From contig CAZOGY010000024.1 in NCBI GenBank assembly GCA_964579305.1, positions 1-32,708 on the forward strand: 32,708 nucleotides of DNA, in the 5' to 3' direction. Below, piece by piece: positions 6,558 to 15,556 of this stretch. This DNA comes from JBCBWG01 sp964579305. Lineage in GTDB: Bacteria > Pseudomonadota > Alphaproteobacteria > Rhizobiales > Hyphomicrobiaceae. Each line of letters opens with the position of its first letter. Position 1 is the stretch's first letter. The notes beneath the pieces were generated by a model that worked only from the letters and a program-made list of their open reading frames with translations, did not search any database and was not told the origin of the DNA. Both the position numbers and the translations under genes were made by a program.

Positions 6558-8240
6558 ATGATGAGTTCTGAACAAACCCGCGTCGCGCAATCTCAGGCCC
6601 TGCGGGTCATGCTGGTGGCCACGGCGTTGACCGCGGGGTTCGCAGCAATTGCGGCGCAACTCATCCGGTTGTCGTGGCAGTCTGCGAACATGCCGGCGTT
6701 GCGCGCCGCAGCACCGATTTCGGAAAGCTATAGCCGCCCCGATATTCTCGATCGCGATGGCCGCATTCTCGCGCGCGACGTGCTGGCCCCCTCGATCTGG
6801 GCAGACCCTTCCAAGGTTCTTGACGTCGACATTGTCGTTGAAAGCCTGACACCGCTGCTGCCGCCCGCAGACGCGGCCCGGTTGCGCACCAACCTGTCCG
6901 ACCGGAACCGGCGCTTCATCTGGGTGACGCGCAAAATCTCGCCCGCGCGCGCCCAGCAAATCCACGATCTTGGCTTGCCCGGTGTCGGCTACCGCTGGGA
7001 GACGAAACGGACCTATCCGCTGCGCGGCCTGGCCGGTCACGTCATCGGGGCGGTTGACGCGCGCAGCGAAGGTATCGCCGGGCTCGAACGGCACATGGAT
7101 ACCGAGATCGGGCTGCGCATGGCGCGCGAGCTGACCGGTGATCCCCGCGCACCGATCCGCACCACGCTGTCCATCGCGGCACAGCACGGTCTGGAAGCGG
7201 AACTGTCTGAAGCGATGGTCCGGTACAAAGCGACCGCTGCGACCGGGCTGATCATGAACATCGACAACGGAGCCATTGCGGCTGCGGCCTCCCTGCCCCA
7301 GGTCAACCCGGCCACGCCCGATAACTGGATAAAGACGGGGCCGATCGATCGCCTGACACGCGGGACTTATGAACTGGGCTCGGTGTTCAAGATCGTGACG
7401 GCGGCGATGGGCCTGGAGTTGGGGCTGACGGAGCCGCAGACCCAGTGGGATGTCGGCACGCCCATCGAAACCGGACCGTATGTGATCGATGGCAGAGGTG
7501 CGCCCGGTGCTGTCCTGTCGCTGCACGAAGTCATTGTGCGTTCGATCAATACCGGTACGGGCCGCATTGCATTGGCCGCTGGCCAAGAACGCCAGCGCGC
7601 GTTCCTGGCCCGCCTCGGCCTGCTTGCACCCACAGCGACTGAAGCGGGCCCGATTGCGCGCCCGCGCGCGCCGAAGCCATGGGGCGAAGCAGCCGTGATC
7701 ACAACGTCCTACGGCCATGGGATCGCGGTCGCGCCGCTTCAGTTCGCAGCCGCGGCCGCGGCTTTGATCAATGGTGGATTTGCCGTGACGCCGACGTTTC
7801 GGCCGCCGCGTCCCGTCCCCGATGAAGTGCGCAAACGCGTGGTGTCCGCGCGCACCAGCCAGGCTATCCGCGCCATGCTGCGTGACGTGGTCGCCAGCCC
7901 GACTGGAACGGCCAACGCGGCAGCAACGCCAGAATATGCACTCGGCGGCAAAACCGGCACGGCCGACCGGCCTAATCCCAAAAGCGGCTACGATGGCCGC
8001 TCGGTGATCACATCGTTTGTCGGTGCGTTTCCCATCGACGAGCCGCGCTTCCTGGTCATGTTGACCCTGCATGATCCACAGCGGGTTGACGGTGCGCCGA
8101 ACAGGTATGCAGGCAGCAACGTTGCCCCAACCGTCGCGCGGGTCGTACGCCGCCTTGCCCCAATCCTCGGCGTCTTTCCGCGCACGCTTGAGTTTGTCGG
8201 CAACGCCCGCGGTGCCAGCCATGCTGACTTGAACGATTGA
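6558..8240 (+). CDS. ftsI: Septal peptidoglycan transpeptidase FtsI (PBP3)
   Basis: The product has 560 residues, normal for class B penicillin-binding proteins. It cross-links septal murein in partnership with FtsW. An N-terminal membrane anchor (about 16-36) is followed by the pedestal domain with RPDILDRDGRILA (60-72), and then the transpeptidase domain. All three active-site motifs are intact: SVFK with nucleophile Ser275 and Lys278, SIN (329-331), and KTGT (465-468). The catalytic domain ends near residue 540 with a short tail. It overlaps no neighbour: ftsL ends three bases upstream. Normally murE follows at once, but here a hairpin and a VWA protein gene come first. A 717-codon antisense frame over this gene is a GC shadow. 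Confidence 0.96.
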   Translation: MMSSEQTRVAQSQALRVMLVATALTAGFAAIAAQLIRLSWQSANMPALRAAAPISESYSRPDILDRDGRILARDVLAPSIWADPSKVLDVDIVVESLTPLLPPADAARLRTNLSDRNRRFIWVTRKISPARAQQIHDLGLPGVGYRWETKRTYPLRGLAGHVIGAVDARSEGIAGLERHMDTEIGLRMARELTGDPRAPIRTTLSIAAQHGLEAELSEAMVRYKATAATGLIMNIDNGAIAAAASLPQVNPATPDNWIKTGPIDRLTRGTYELGSVFKIVTAAMGLELGLTEPQTQWDVGTPIETGPYVIDGRGAPGAVLSLHEVIVRSINTGTGRIALAAGQERQRAFLARLGLLAPTATEAGPIARPRAPKPWGEAAVITTSYGHGIAVAPLQFAAAAAALINGGFAVTPTFRPPRPVPDEVRKRVVSARTSQAIRAMLRDVVASPTGTANAAATPEYALGGKTGTADRPNPKSGYDGRSVITSFVGAFPIDEPRFLVMLTLHDPQRVDGAPNRYAGSNVAPTVARVVRRLAPILGVFPRTLEFVGNARGASHADLND

Positions 8241-8277
8241 GCCGTTGAGTTCACAGCGATCAGGTCGACCAGGAGGT

Positions 8278-8303
8278 CGGCCAAGGGAACCTGGCCGGCC
8301 TTT
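8278..8303 (+). terminator. Possible terminator or attenuator after ftsI
   Basis: CGGCCAAGG (8278-8286) pairs with CCTGGCCG (8290-8297) around a GAA loop, giving eight base pairs with one bulged A, then GCC and TTTC. The T-run is short, so termination is probably partial. It lies 38 bp after the ftsI stop and before the inserted VWA gene. Confidence 0.35.
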
Positions 8304-8438
8304 CACCGTTCTGATTGTCAAGCGTCGGGGGCCGGCGTTGAAAACAAACCAAGCGCGGCGGGCCGACAGTGCCGTCGTTCTTATGTTGCTAGCCCCGGAC
8401 GCATAACGGGCAAAGCAGACAAAGAACGGTGACAAGGC

Positions 8439-9818
8439 ATGAGTTGGTTTCCGCAAATTGTTTCAGCATGTCATAGTCAAACTGAACGGCGTCACGATGG
8501 TCGACGGCCGAACGCCAGATTTATCGCGGTATTATCTTCCGGATTTGCAGTTGCCGTCGCCAGCTTATTCTCCGGCAGTGCGTCGCTTGCGCAAAATGCA
8601 ACGGACGAAAGCGGCGTGGTTTTCATTTTCGACATGTCGAGCAGCATGCTGCAAAAATTGCCATCGGGTGATACGAAGCTTGACGCGGCACGAACAGCAA
8701 TCGGCCGCGTTCTGCGGCGTTTGCCGCGCCGTGCGCGGTTCAGCGTGCGCGCCTATGGGCACCAATCGCCAGACCGTCAGCGCAATTGCCGCGATGAAGC
8801 GCGGATCATGCCCTATGCCTCCGGCGACGCGCATATTGCCCGATCGCTCTCCCAGGTTGAAAACCTTCAAGCGCGCGGCTATTCGCCGATCTCTTTTGCC
8901 TTGCGTCGCGCCGTGACCAGCATGAACGCGTTACAGACGCCGCCGAATACGATCGTGCTGATGAGCGACGGTCGTGAAACGTGCGACGGCGATCCGTGCG
9001 CAACCGCGCGCAGGCTGAAACGCAGGAATCCCAACCTCGTTATCAATACGGTTGGCTTCGCTGTCGGCGACGCCGCACGCCAACAGCTTGCCTGCGTCGC
9101 TCGCGCAACCGGTGGAAGCTACTATGCGGCTGGCGATAGCATACAGCTTGCCGCCCGTTTGAATGACGCAGCCCGCCCGCGCCTGGCGCGCCGCGTGGTC
9201 GTTGTCTCAAACCCTGAACCAGGTCAACTGACCATTGATCCGGCCACCGATAAGCATAATCTCCGTGTTAGCGACACTGGCGAATTGATTACAGCGCTGG
9301 GGCCGCAACGACCAAGCGCAACGCTTGCACCGGGTATTTATTCCGTCGAATTTGGAAACGGCATCTGGCGGAGTATCGAGGTCACATCCGGCACGAATAC
9401 GGTTTTGCGCCCTGGCGTGCTTGAAATTCGCAATCCATCGGTGTTTGGGCACGAGATTATCGACCCCGAAACCAAAAAGGTGATCGGCGAGATTACGCCG
9501 GCGCGCGCAACGCTTCCGCTTGTTCCAGACCGCGTTGATATCCGTTTTGGCGGGACCCTCTGGCGGGGGGTGCAAATCGAACCGGGCAAGCGCGTCGTTT
9601 TGGAGCCGGGCGTGATCGAGATTGAAGGCGCAGGTCTGGCCGGCCGCAATCTGGCGTTCTACCCGGTGCAGGATGCCACGGGCCGCGTCGTCAACAAGCT
9701 TTCGATTGCCCATCCACGCGTCGTGTTGCCACCCGGGGTTTATAAGGTGAAGCTGTTTGGCCGCACGCAGGATGTGCGCTTACGCAGTGCCCAGACGGTC
9801 GTGTTGCGCGTGCGCTAA
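8439..9818 (+). CDS. Secreted von Willebrand factor A domain protein, inserted in the dcw cluster
   Basis: The product has about 459 residues. After a basic leader, a signal peptide runs about 27-51, ending SASLAQ. The VWA domain begins at about 57 with the metal-binding (MIDAS) motif DMSSS (Asp65, Ser67, Ser69), a Ser-containing loop near 149-152, and LMSDGRE with Asp177 as the third MIDAS element, so metal binding should be intact. Cysteines 117, 182, 187 and 219 could form disulfides. The C-terminal half (about 255-459) has repeated beta modules of the form GxYxVxFxxxxWRxxxxxxxxxxVLxPGVxEI, resembling PEGA-type repeats. The start at 8439 is uncertain: the ribosome site is poor and the leader is long. 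VWA proteins bind ligands; a periplasmic envelope role is inferred only from location. Confidence 0.82.
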   Translation: MSWFPQIVSACHSQTERRHDGRRPNARFIAVLSSGFAVAVASLFSGSASLAQNATDESGVVFIFDMSSSMLQKLPSGDTKLDAARTAIGRVLRRLPRRARFSVRAYGHQSPDRQRNCRDEARIMPYASGDAHIARSLSQVENLQARGYSPISFALRRAVTSMNALQTPPNTIVLMSDGRETCDGDPCATARRLKRRNPNLVINTVGFAVGDAARQQLACVARATGGSYYAAGDSIQLAARLNDAARPRLARRVVVVSNPEPGQLTIDPATDKHNLRVSDTGELITALGPQRPSATLAPGIYSVEFGNGIWRSIEVTSGTNTVLRPGVLEIRNPSVFGHEIIDPETKKVIGEITPARATLPLVPDRVDIRFGGTLWRGVQIEPGKRVVLEPGVIEIEGAGLAGRNLAFYPVQDATGRVVNKLSIAHPRVVLPPGVYKVKLFGRTQDVRLRSAQTVVLRVR

Positions 9819-9979
9819 AAAACCGCTCTGCGGCTGTCACGGCCTGAGGCCATTTGATCGCGTCGGCGCGCCTGTGCCGGCGCGTTATCGTGGAGGGATT
9901 GCGGCAGCGTTTGACCGTCTCGGGGTGCCCACGTATGCATCGATGAAGCGGCCTGAGTCGCCTCCGAGATGGATCACAC

Positions 9980-11437
9980 ATGGCCAGACTGAGCGCGCTT
10001 TGCCCACCCGGTGCGGTTTTGCATCCAGGCGGGGCCGATGCCGAAATTACGGGACTGACCCTGGACAGCCGGCAGGTCGCACCGGGCGTGCTGTTTGCGG
10101 CATTGCCGGGCACGCAAGTGGACGGCGCGCGGTTTATTCCCCAGGCGATCGCGTCGGGCGCAGCCGCCATCCTTTGCCATGAAGATGTCGATCGCACCGG
10201 TATTCCCGTCCCGGTCTTGGTGTCAGGCAATCCTCGCCAGCTGCTCGCGCAAGTGGCCGCGACCTATTTCCCAAATCAGCCTGACACGATCGTCGCGGTG
10301 ACCGGAACGAGTGGCAAAACCTCCGTCGCCGATTTCACCCGCCAGATTTTCGCACAGTTGGGATATGCGGCTGCCTCAGTCGGCACGATCGGTATCGTGC
10401 GCCCTGACGGCTCGGTCTACGGCGGCCTCACCACGCCAGATACCATCACGCTGCATCAGACATTGTCGGGTCTGGCCGCCGACGGCGTCACGCATCTGGC
10501 GTTCGAAGCCTCATCCCATGGGCTCGACCAGCACCGCCTCGACGGTGTGCGGATCAGCGCGGCGGCGTTCACCAACCTGGGCCGGGACCACCTGGATTAC
10601 CACCCGACAGTTGCCCACTACCTCGCGGCAAAGCTTCGCCTTTTCAACGAGTTGCTGCCCGAAGGCGGAACCGTGGTGGATGTTGATGGTCCCCATGCGC
10701 CCCGCATTGGAGAAATCGCAGCCGCGCGTGGCCTGCGCCGGATCTCGATTGGCCCGGGACAACACACGATCCGCATCATCTCGCGCGTGCGTGACGGCTT
10801 CCAGCAGCGCGTCCGCATCGCATGCGAGGACGCAACGTTTGAATTCACCTTGGATCTGTTTGGCGATTACCAGGTCGAGAACGCTCTGACGGCCGCTGGG
10901 CTTGCCGTTGGCGCTGGCGCTGACCTTGCGGCCTGCATCGAGATCTTGCCGCGATTGCGCGGCGTCTCAGGGCGCTTGGAGTGGGTTGGTCAAGCCCGTG
11001 GCGCCCCAGTTCTTGTCGACTATGCACATAAACCCGATGCCCTCGCGGCTGCGCTCGACAGTCTGAGACCGCTGGTTGATGGCCGGTTGATTTGCGTTTT
11101 TGGCTGCGGAGGCGACCGCGACCGCGGGAAACGCCAGATGATGGGCGAGATCGCGTCCCAACGCGCCGATCTTGCGATTGTTACCGACGACAATCCCCGG
11201 AGCGAGGATCCCGCAGCCATCCGCGCAGAAATCCTGAAATCTGCGCCAGGGGCCCGCGAAATCGCGGATCGTGAAGACGCCATCCGGCAGGCCGTTGCCC
11301 AGGCCCGCACAGGTGATGTCGTGTTGATCGCCGGTAAAGGCCACGAGACTGGCCAGATCATCGGGAATGTCACATTGCCGTTTTCAGACCAGGCGGTCGC
11401 AAGGGCGGCAATCAAGGAGGTGGATGGCCGTGTCTGA
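9980..11437 (+). CDS. murE: UDP-MurNAc-L-Ala-D-Glu:meso-diaminopimelate ligase MurE
   Basis: The product has 485 residues. It adds the third stem-peptide residue to the cytoplasmic murein precursor, using ATP. Domain order is the N-terminal UDP-binding domain (LTLDSRQVAPGVLF, 27-39), the ATP-binding P-loop GTSGKTS (109-115), the central domain with EASSHGLDQHR (176-186) and the carbamylated lysine site YLAAKLRLF (Lys219), and the C-terminal domain. DNPRSEDP (404-411) is the motif that selects meso-diaminopimelate rather than lysine, so the wall is of the DAP type. The start has only a weak GAGATGG upstream. The end overlaps the murF start. It is separated from ftsI by the VWA gene, unlike the usual order. 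Confidence 0.97.
   Translation: MARLSALCPPGAVLHPGGADAEITGLTLDSRQVAPGVLFAALPGTQVDGARFIPQAIASGAAAILCHEDVDRTGIPVPVLVSGNPRQLLAQVAATYFPNQPDTIVAVTGTSGKTSVADFTRQIFAQLGYAAASVGTIGIVRPDGSVYGGLTTPDTITLHQTLSGLAADGVTHLAFEASSHGLDQHRLDGVRISAAAFTNLGRDHLDYHPTVAHYLAAKLRLFNELLPEGGTVVDVDGPHAPRIGEIAAARGLRRISIGPGQHTIRIISRVRDGFQQRVRIACEDATFEFTLDLFGDYQVENALTAAGLAVGAGADLAACIEILPRLRGVSGRLEWVGQARGAPVLVDYAHKPDALAAALDSLRPLVDGRLICVFGCGGDRDRGKRQMMGEIASQRADLAIVTDDNPRSEDPAAIRAEILKSAPGAREIADREDAIRQAVAQARTGDVVLIAGKGHETGQIIGNVTLPFSDQAVARAAIKEVDGRV
11414..11420 (+). promoter_or_regulatory. Ribosome binding site of murF, inside murE
   Basis: AAGGAGG lies three bases before ATG 11424 and nine bases before the in-frame GTG at 11430. 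Spacing favours the GTG, codon choice the ATG. Either way murF begins inside murE, suggesting translational coupling. Confidence 0.75.
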
Positions 11438-12875
11438 TCGCGCCCTGCTCTGGACATGGGAAGCGCTGTTTGCTGCAACCTCGGCTGCCGTCGACGGCAC
11501 GCCGAGCCGCGCGGTGACCGGTTTTTCCATCGACAGCCGGACCTTGCAGCCAGGTGAAGTCTTCGTCGCGCTGAAGGACGTGCGCGACGGCCACGAGTTC
11601 GTCACCAAAGCATTCGCCGCCGGCGCTTCGGCGGCTTTGGTGCGCGCCGACTATGAGCGCCAAAGCGGTGATGGGCTCATGTTGCGTGTCTATGATCCGC
11701 TGGAAGCGTTGGAAAGGATCGCGATTGCGGCCCGCGCCCGCATTGGCGCCGACGCGCGGATTATCGCCGTAACCGGTTCAGCCGGGAAAACCACGACCAA
11801 GGAAATGCTCAGGCTTTGCCTTGAGACGGCCGCCCCTGGCCGCGTTCACGCATCTGTCAAGTCCTACAACAACCACTGGGGTGTGCCGCTGACGCTCGCC
11901 CGTATGCCGGCCCACACAAAGTTTGGCGTCTTTGAAATCGGCATGAACCACGCAGGCGAGATCACGCCATTGTCGAAAATGGTTCGGCCGCACGCGACGC
12001 TGATTACGACGATTGCACCGGTCCACATTGGCAACTTTCGCTCCATCGACGATATCGCGGAAGCCAAGGCAGAGATCTTCGATGGTCTGGAGCCGGGCGG
12101 AGCCGCTATCATCAACGGCAATGTCGAGCAGGCTGGGCTATTGCGGGCACGCGCTGCCGCCGCCAGGGCGCGGATCATACAGTTCGCACACGCGCGCGAC
12201 GGCCATGACGGACAGGTCACCGGAACCACGGTTTCCCAGTCGAGCGAAGAAAGCCTGGTCCGCGTGTCCGCCCGCAAGACAACGCTTGACGTCCCGCTCG
12301 GCGTCACCGGCGCGGCGATGGTCTCAAACGCGATCGCGGTCGTCGCTGCATTGGAAGAGCTGGGCGTTGAGGATTTGCCGACGGCCATCGGTCCGCTTGC
12401 TGATTTCAAGCCCGGCGACGGGCGCGGTGCCCGGATCGAGTTACGCACCGGCGATGGCACATTCCTGCTGATCGATGAGAGCTACAACGCGAACCCCGCA
12501 TCGGTTCGTGAAGCGCTCGACGTCCAAAGCATGATTGCGCGCGAACGTGGCGGCAGAAGCGTCGCGGTTCTGGGCGATATGCTCGAATTGGGCGCCGCGT
12601 CTGAAGCTCTGCACCGCCGCCTGGCCGAAACCGTCGCGCAAGGCGGGACCGCTGTCGTGCTGGCTTGCGGCCCGATGATGCGCGCATTGTACGAGGCCCT
12701 GCCCGACACCATCGAGAAACATTGGGCTGCATCGTCACAAGACCTACAAGAAACGCTTCTTCAAACGGTCCGTGCAGGCGACGTCGTCATGATCAAGGGC
12801 TCGCTTGGTTCCAAAATGGGGCCATTGACGACAGCCCTGAAAGACCGCTACCCGACCGCCGGGGCACTAAACTAA
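11424..12875 (+). CDS. murF: UDP-MurNAc-tripeptide:D-Ala-D-Ala ligase MurF
   Basis: The product has 483 residues from the ATG, 481 if the GTG at 11430 is used. It adds the D-Ala-D-Ala dipeptide to complete the UDP-MurNAc-pentapeptide. Motifs are FSIDSRTLQPGEVFVAL (34-50) in the UDP-binding domain, the P-loop GSAGKTTTKEML (118-129), the central SYNNHWGVPLTL and EIGMNHAGEI blocks, and LIDESYNANPASV and GDMLELG in the C-terminal half, all characteristic of MurF. It overlaps the 3' end of murE by 14 or 8 bases. mraY follows after 55 bp. No anomalies are seen. Confidence 0.97.
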   Translation: MAVSDRALLWTWEALFAATSAAVDGTPSRAVTGFSIDSRTLQPGEVFVALKDVRDGHEFVTKAFAAGASAALVRADYERQSGDGLMLRVYDPLEALERIAIAARARIGADARIIAVTGSAGKTTTKEMLRLCLETAAPGRVHASVKSYNNHWGVPLTLARMPAHTKFGVFEIGMNHAGEITPLSKMVRPHATLITTIAPVHIGNFRSIDDIAEAKAEIFDGLEPGGAAIINGNVEQAGLLRARAAAARARIIQFAHARDGHDGQVTGTTVSQSSEESLVRVSARKTTLDVPLGVTGAAMVSNAIAVVAALEELGVEDLPTAIGPLADFKPGDGRGARIELRTGDGTFLLIDESYNANPASVREALDVQSMIARERGGRSVAVLGDMLELGAASEALHRRLAETVAQGGTAVVLACGPMMRALYEALPDTIEKHWAASSQDLQETLLQTVRAGDVVMIKGSLGSKMGPLTTALKDRYPTAGALN

Positions 12876-12930
12876 AACGCGTTAAGCTGCGTGCCGGCCA
12901 CCGCGGCCCACGCCTGCACTGAGGGACCGG

Positions 12931-14013
12931 ATGCTCTATGAGCTCGTGAACTTCAGCGACCAATTCGGTCCGCTGAACGTCTTTCGTAACATCACCTTCC
13001 GCACCGGCGGCGCGATCATGACCGCGCTGTTGTTTGTGTTCCTGTTTGGTCCAGCGATCATCGACACGCTACGCTTGCGCCAGGGCAAGGGTCAGCCGAT
13101 CCGCACCGATGGGCCGCAATCACATCTGTCGAAAAAGGGCACGCCCACCATGGGCGGCCTGATGATCCTGTCAGGCGTGCTCGTCTCGGTTCTGTTGTGG
13201 GCGAATTGGTCCAACCCGTACGTCTGGATCGTGCTTGGCGTCACGTTCGTTTATGGCGCCATCGGTTTTTACGACGACTATTTGAAAGTCACAAAACAAA
13301 CCGTTGGCGGCTTTTCCGGCCGGATACGATTGCTCATCGAATTGGCCGTCGCTGCCCTGGCGACATATTACATTATGAAGCTCGCCGCCCCGGGATACGG
13401 GTCATCGCTTACGGTGCCATTCTTCAAGGATCTTCTAATCGATCTTGGCCCGTTTTTCATCTTACTGGGCGTGGTCGTAATTGCCGGTGCCGGTAACGCG
13501 GTCAATCTCACGGACGGGCTTGATGGATTGGCGATCGTTCCCGTGATGATCGCCGCTGCAACTTTTGGGCTGATTGCCTATTTGTCGGGGCGCGCGGACT
13601 TCGCGCGCTACCTGCAAATAAACTACGTCCCGGGCACCGGCGAACTCGCCATCATCTGCGGCGCCCTGATCGGTGCCGGCCTTGGATTTTTGTGGTTCAA
13701 CGCACCGCCTGCGATGATCTTCATGGGCGATACGGGATCATTGGCCCTGGGCGGTGCACTGGGCGCAATCGCGGTTGCGACCAAGCACGAGATTGTGCTG
13801 GCCATCGTTGGCGGCTTGTTCGTCTTGGAAACATTATCGGTGATTATTCAGGTCGCTAGTTTCAAGTTAACGGGAAAACGGGTGTTCCGAATGGCGCCTC
13901 TGCACCACCACTTTGAGCAAAAGGGTTGGGCAGAGGCGACAGTTGTGGTGCGCTTTTGGATTATCTCGGTCGTGTTGGCGCTCGTCGGGCTTGCGACACT
14001 GAAGCTGAGGTAG
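12931..14013 (+). CDS. mraY: Phospho-MurNAc-pentapeptide transferase MraY
   Basis: The product has 360 residues, the standard length. MraY moves phospho-MurNAc-pentapeptide from UDP to undecaprenyl phosphate, forming lipid I at the inner membrane. About ten membrane segments alternate with conserved cytoplasmic loops: HLSKKGTPTMGG (65-76), FYDDYLK (113-119) with the Asp115-Asp116 pair, GNAVNLTDGLDGLA (188-201), FMGDTGSLALGG (264-275) with Asp267, and PLHHHFE (323-329) with the triple histidine. All the catalytic residues known for the family are present. GAGGGA lies just before the ATG. A 127-bp spacer to murD holds nothing that I recognise. Confidence 0.97.
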   Translation: MLYELVNFSDQFGPLNVFRNITFRTGGAIMTALLFVFLFGPAIIDTLRLRQGKGQPIRTDGPQSHLSKKGTPTMGGLMILSGVLVSVLLWANWSNPYVWIVLGVTFVYGAIGFYDDYLKVTKQTVGGFSGRIRLLIELAVAALATYYIMKLAAPGYGSSLTVPFFKDLLIDLGPFFILLGVVVIAGAGNAVNLTDGLDGLAIVPVMIAAATFGLIAYLSGRADFARYLQINYVPGTGELAIICGALIGAGLGFLWFNAPPAMIFMGDTGSLALGGALGAIAVATKHEIVLAIVGGLFVLETLSVIIQVASFKLTGKRVFRMAPLHHHFEQKGWAEATVVVRFWIISVVLALVGLATLKLR

Positions 14014-14140
14014 GAAAGGCAATAGCGAACAGAACTTGCGCAAAGAGGGCGCGTAGTTTGCAACGGGAACGCATCGCGTGTCTCGGCAATCCGACCAATC
14101 TTTGCCACGCGCACCGCGATCAACAGTTCGCTGAAGACCA

Positions 14141-15556
14141 ATGATTCCAATCACCACAGCCAAAGACCAGCGCATTGCCGTGTTCGGCCTGGGTCGATCG
14201 GGGCTGGTGACATGCGCGGCCTTACGCGCCGGCGGCGCAGACGTTGCGCCATGGGATGATCACGCCAGCGCACGCGAGATGGCACGCGCCCAAGGTTTTG
14301 AGCCGGTCGACCTGACAAATGCCGACTGGTCCCAGTTTCATGCGCTGGTGCTTGCGCCAGGCGTTCCGCTGACGCATCCACAACCGCACTGGACGGTCGT
14401 GCGTGCCAAGGCCGCAGACGTTGAAATCATCGGCGATGTGGAATTGTTCTGCCGCGAGCGCCGCCACCTCAATCCGCACGCACCATTCGTTGCCATCACC
14501 GGGACAAACGGCAAATCAACAACGACCGCGCTGACGGCCCACATCCTGCGCGCAGCCGGGTTCAACGCAGCCGTCGGCGGCAACATCGGCGTTGCAGTCC
14601 TCTCGCTGCCAGCGCTCGACGGCAATACCGCGTATGTCGTTGAAATGTCGTCCTACCAGATCGACCTGACCCCCAGCCTGGATCCGACCGTCGGCGTGCT
14701 CCTCAACGTGACACCCGACCACATCGATCGTCACGGCACCTTTGCCGCCTACGCCGCCGTCAAAAAGCGTCTTGCCATGGCCGCGCATACCGCCGTCGTC
14801 TGCACCGACGATGCCGTCTGCGATGAAGCAGCGATTGCGCGCCAACGGATTGGCTGGCCCCTGGTCACGCTTTCAAGCCAACGTCCCAATGCCGATGTGA
14901 TCGCCCAGGGACCGCAGCAATTTCGTCTCGATCAACCCAACACGGGCAGCCCCGCCGCGTTTGATCTTGCCGGGATCGCAAGTTTGCGCGGCGCACACAA
15001 TCTGCAAAACGCAATGGCCGCCGTGGCCACGGCACGCCTGCTGGCCCCACATGCGCCAGCGCAATCCCTCCAGGCCGGTCTGGCGTCGTTTGCCGGCCTC
15101 CCGCATCGTATGGAACAAATTGCAGAGCGTGGTCGCGTCGTCTTCGTCAACGACAGCAAGGCGACCAATGCCGATAGCGCAGACAAGGCGCTCGCAGCGT
15201 TTGACCGCGACATCTTCTGGATTGCCGGCGGGCTCCCAAAAGACGGCGGTATTGAACGCCTGCGACCGCATTTTGCGAAGATCAAACGGGCCTACCTGAT
15301 CGGCGAAGCCGCACCGGCCTTCGCGCAAACGATTGGCGATGCGTGCGATGCTGCGGTATTTGACACGCTGGAGCGGGCCACACGCGCTGCGGCGCGTGAT
15401 GCAGCCCAATCGGTTGGAGCGGAGCCCGTCGTGCTGTTTTCGCCGGCGTGTGCCTCGTTCGACCAGTTTCGCAATTTTGAAATCCGCGGCGACGCATTCC
15501 GAACTGTTGTCGCCGGTTTGAAAGGCGCCAGGTTGCGCCAGAGAGCCAAGCTGTGA
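14141..15556 (+). CDS. murD: UDP-MurNAc-L-Ala:D-Glu ligase MurD
   Basis: The product has 471 residues. MurD adds D-glutamate to UDP-MurNAc-L-Ala. The N-terminal Rossmann-like domain starts with IAVFGLGRSG (12-21), the ATP site is GTNGKSTTT (121-129), followed by GGNIGVA, VVEMSSYQID and NVTPDHIDRHG in the central domain. The C-terminal domain carries LPHRMEQIA, FVNDSKATN and LFSPACASFDQF, all family blocks. The ribosome site before ATG 14141 is weak (GAAG), but this start gives the normal N-terminus. Its stop overlaps the start of ftsW by four bases (GTGA), so the two are probably translationally coupled. Confidence 0.96.
   Translation: MIPITTAKDQRIAVFGLGRSGLVTCAALRAGGADVAPWDDHASAREMARAQGFEPVDLTNADWSQFHALVLAPGVPLTHPQPHWTVVRAKAADVEIIGDVELFCRERRHLNPHAPFVAITGTNGKSTTTALTAHILRAAGFNAAVGGNIGVAVLSLPALDGNTAYVVEMSSYQIDLTPSLDPTVGVLLNVTPDHIDRHGTFAAYAAVKKRLAMAAHTAVVCTDDAVCDEAAIARQRIGWPLVTLSSQRPNADVIAQGPQQFRLDQPNTGSPAAFDLAGIASLRGAHNLQNAMAAVATARLLAPHAPAQSLQAGLASFAGLPHRMEQIAERGRVVFVNDSKATNADSADKALAAFDRDIFWIAGGLPKDGGIERLRPHFAKIKRAYLIGEAAPAFAQTIGDACDAAVFDTLERATRAAARDAAQSVGAEPVVLFSPACASFDQFRNFEIRGDAFRTVVAGLKGARLRQRAKL

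Noticed and set aside
6303..8456. A 717-codon open frame on the minus strand, antisense to ftsL and ftsI.
   Set aside because: It mirrors a well-supported gene with intact catalytic motifs, shows Arg/Gly/His-rich composition typical of GC shadow frames, and has no family features.
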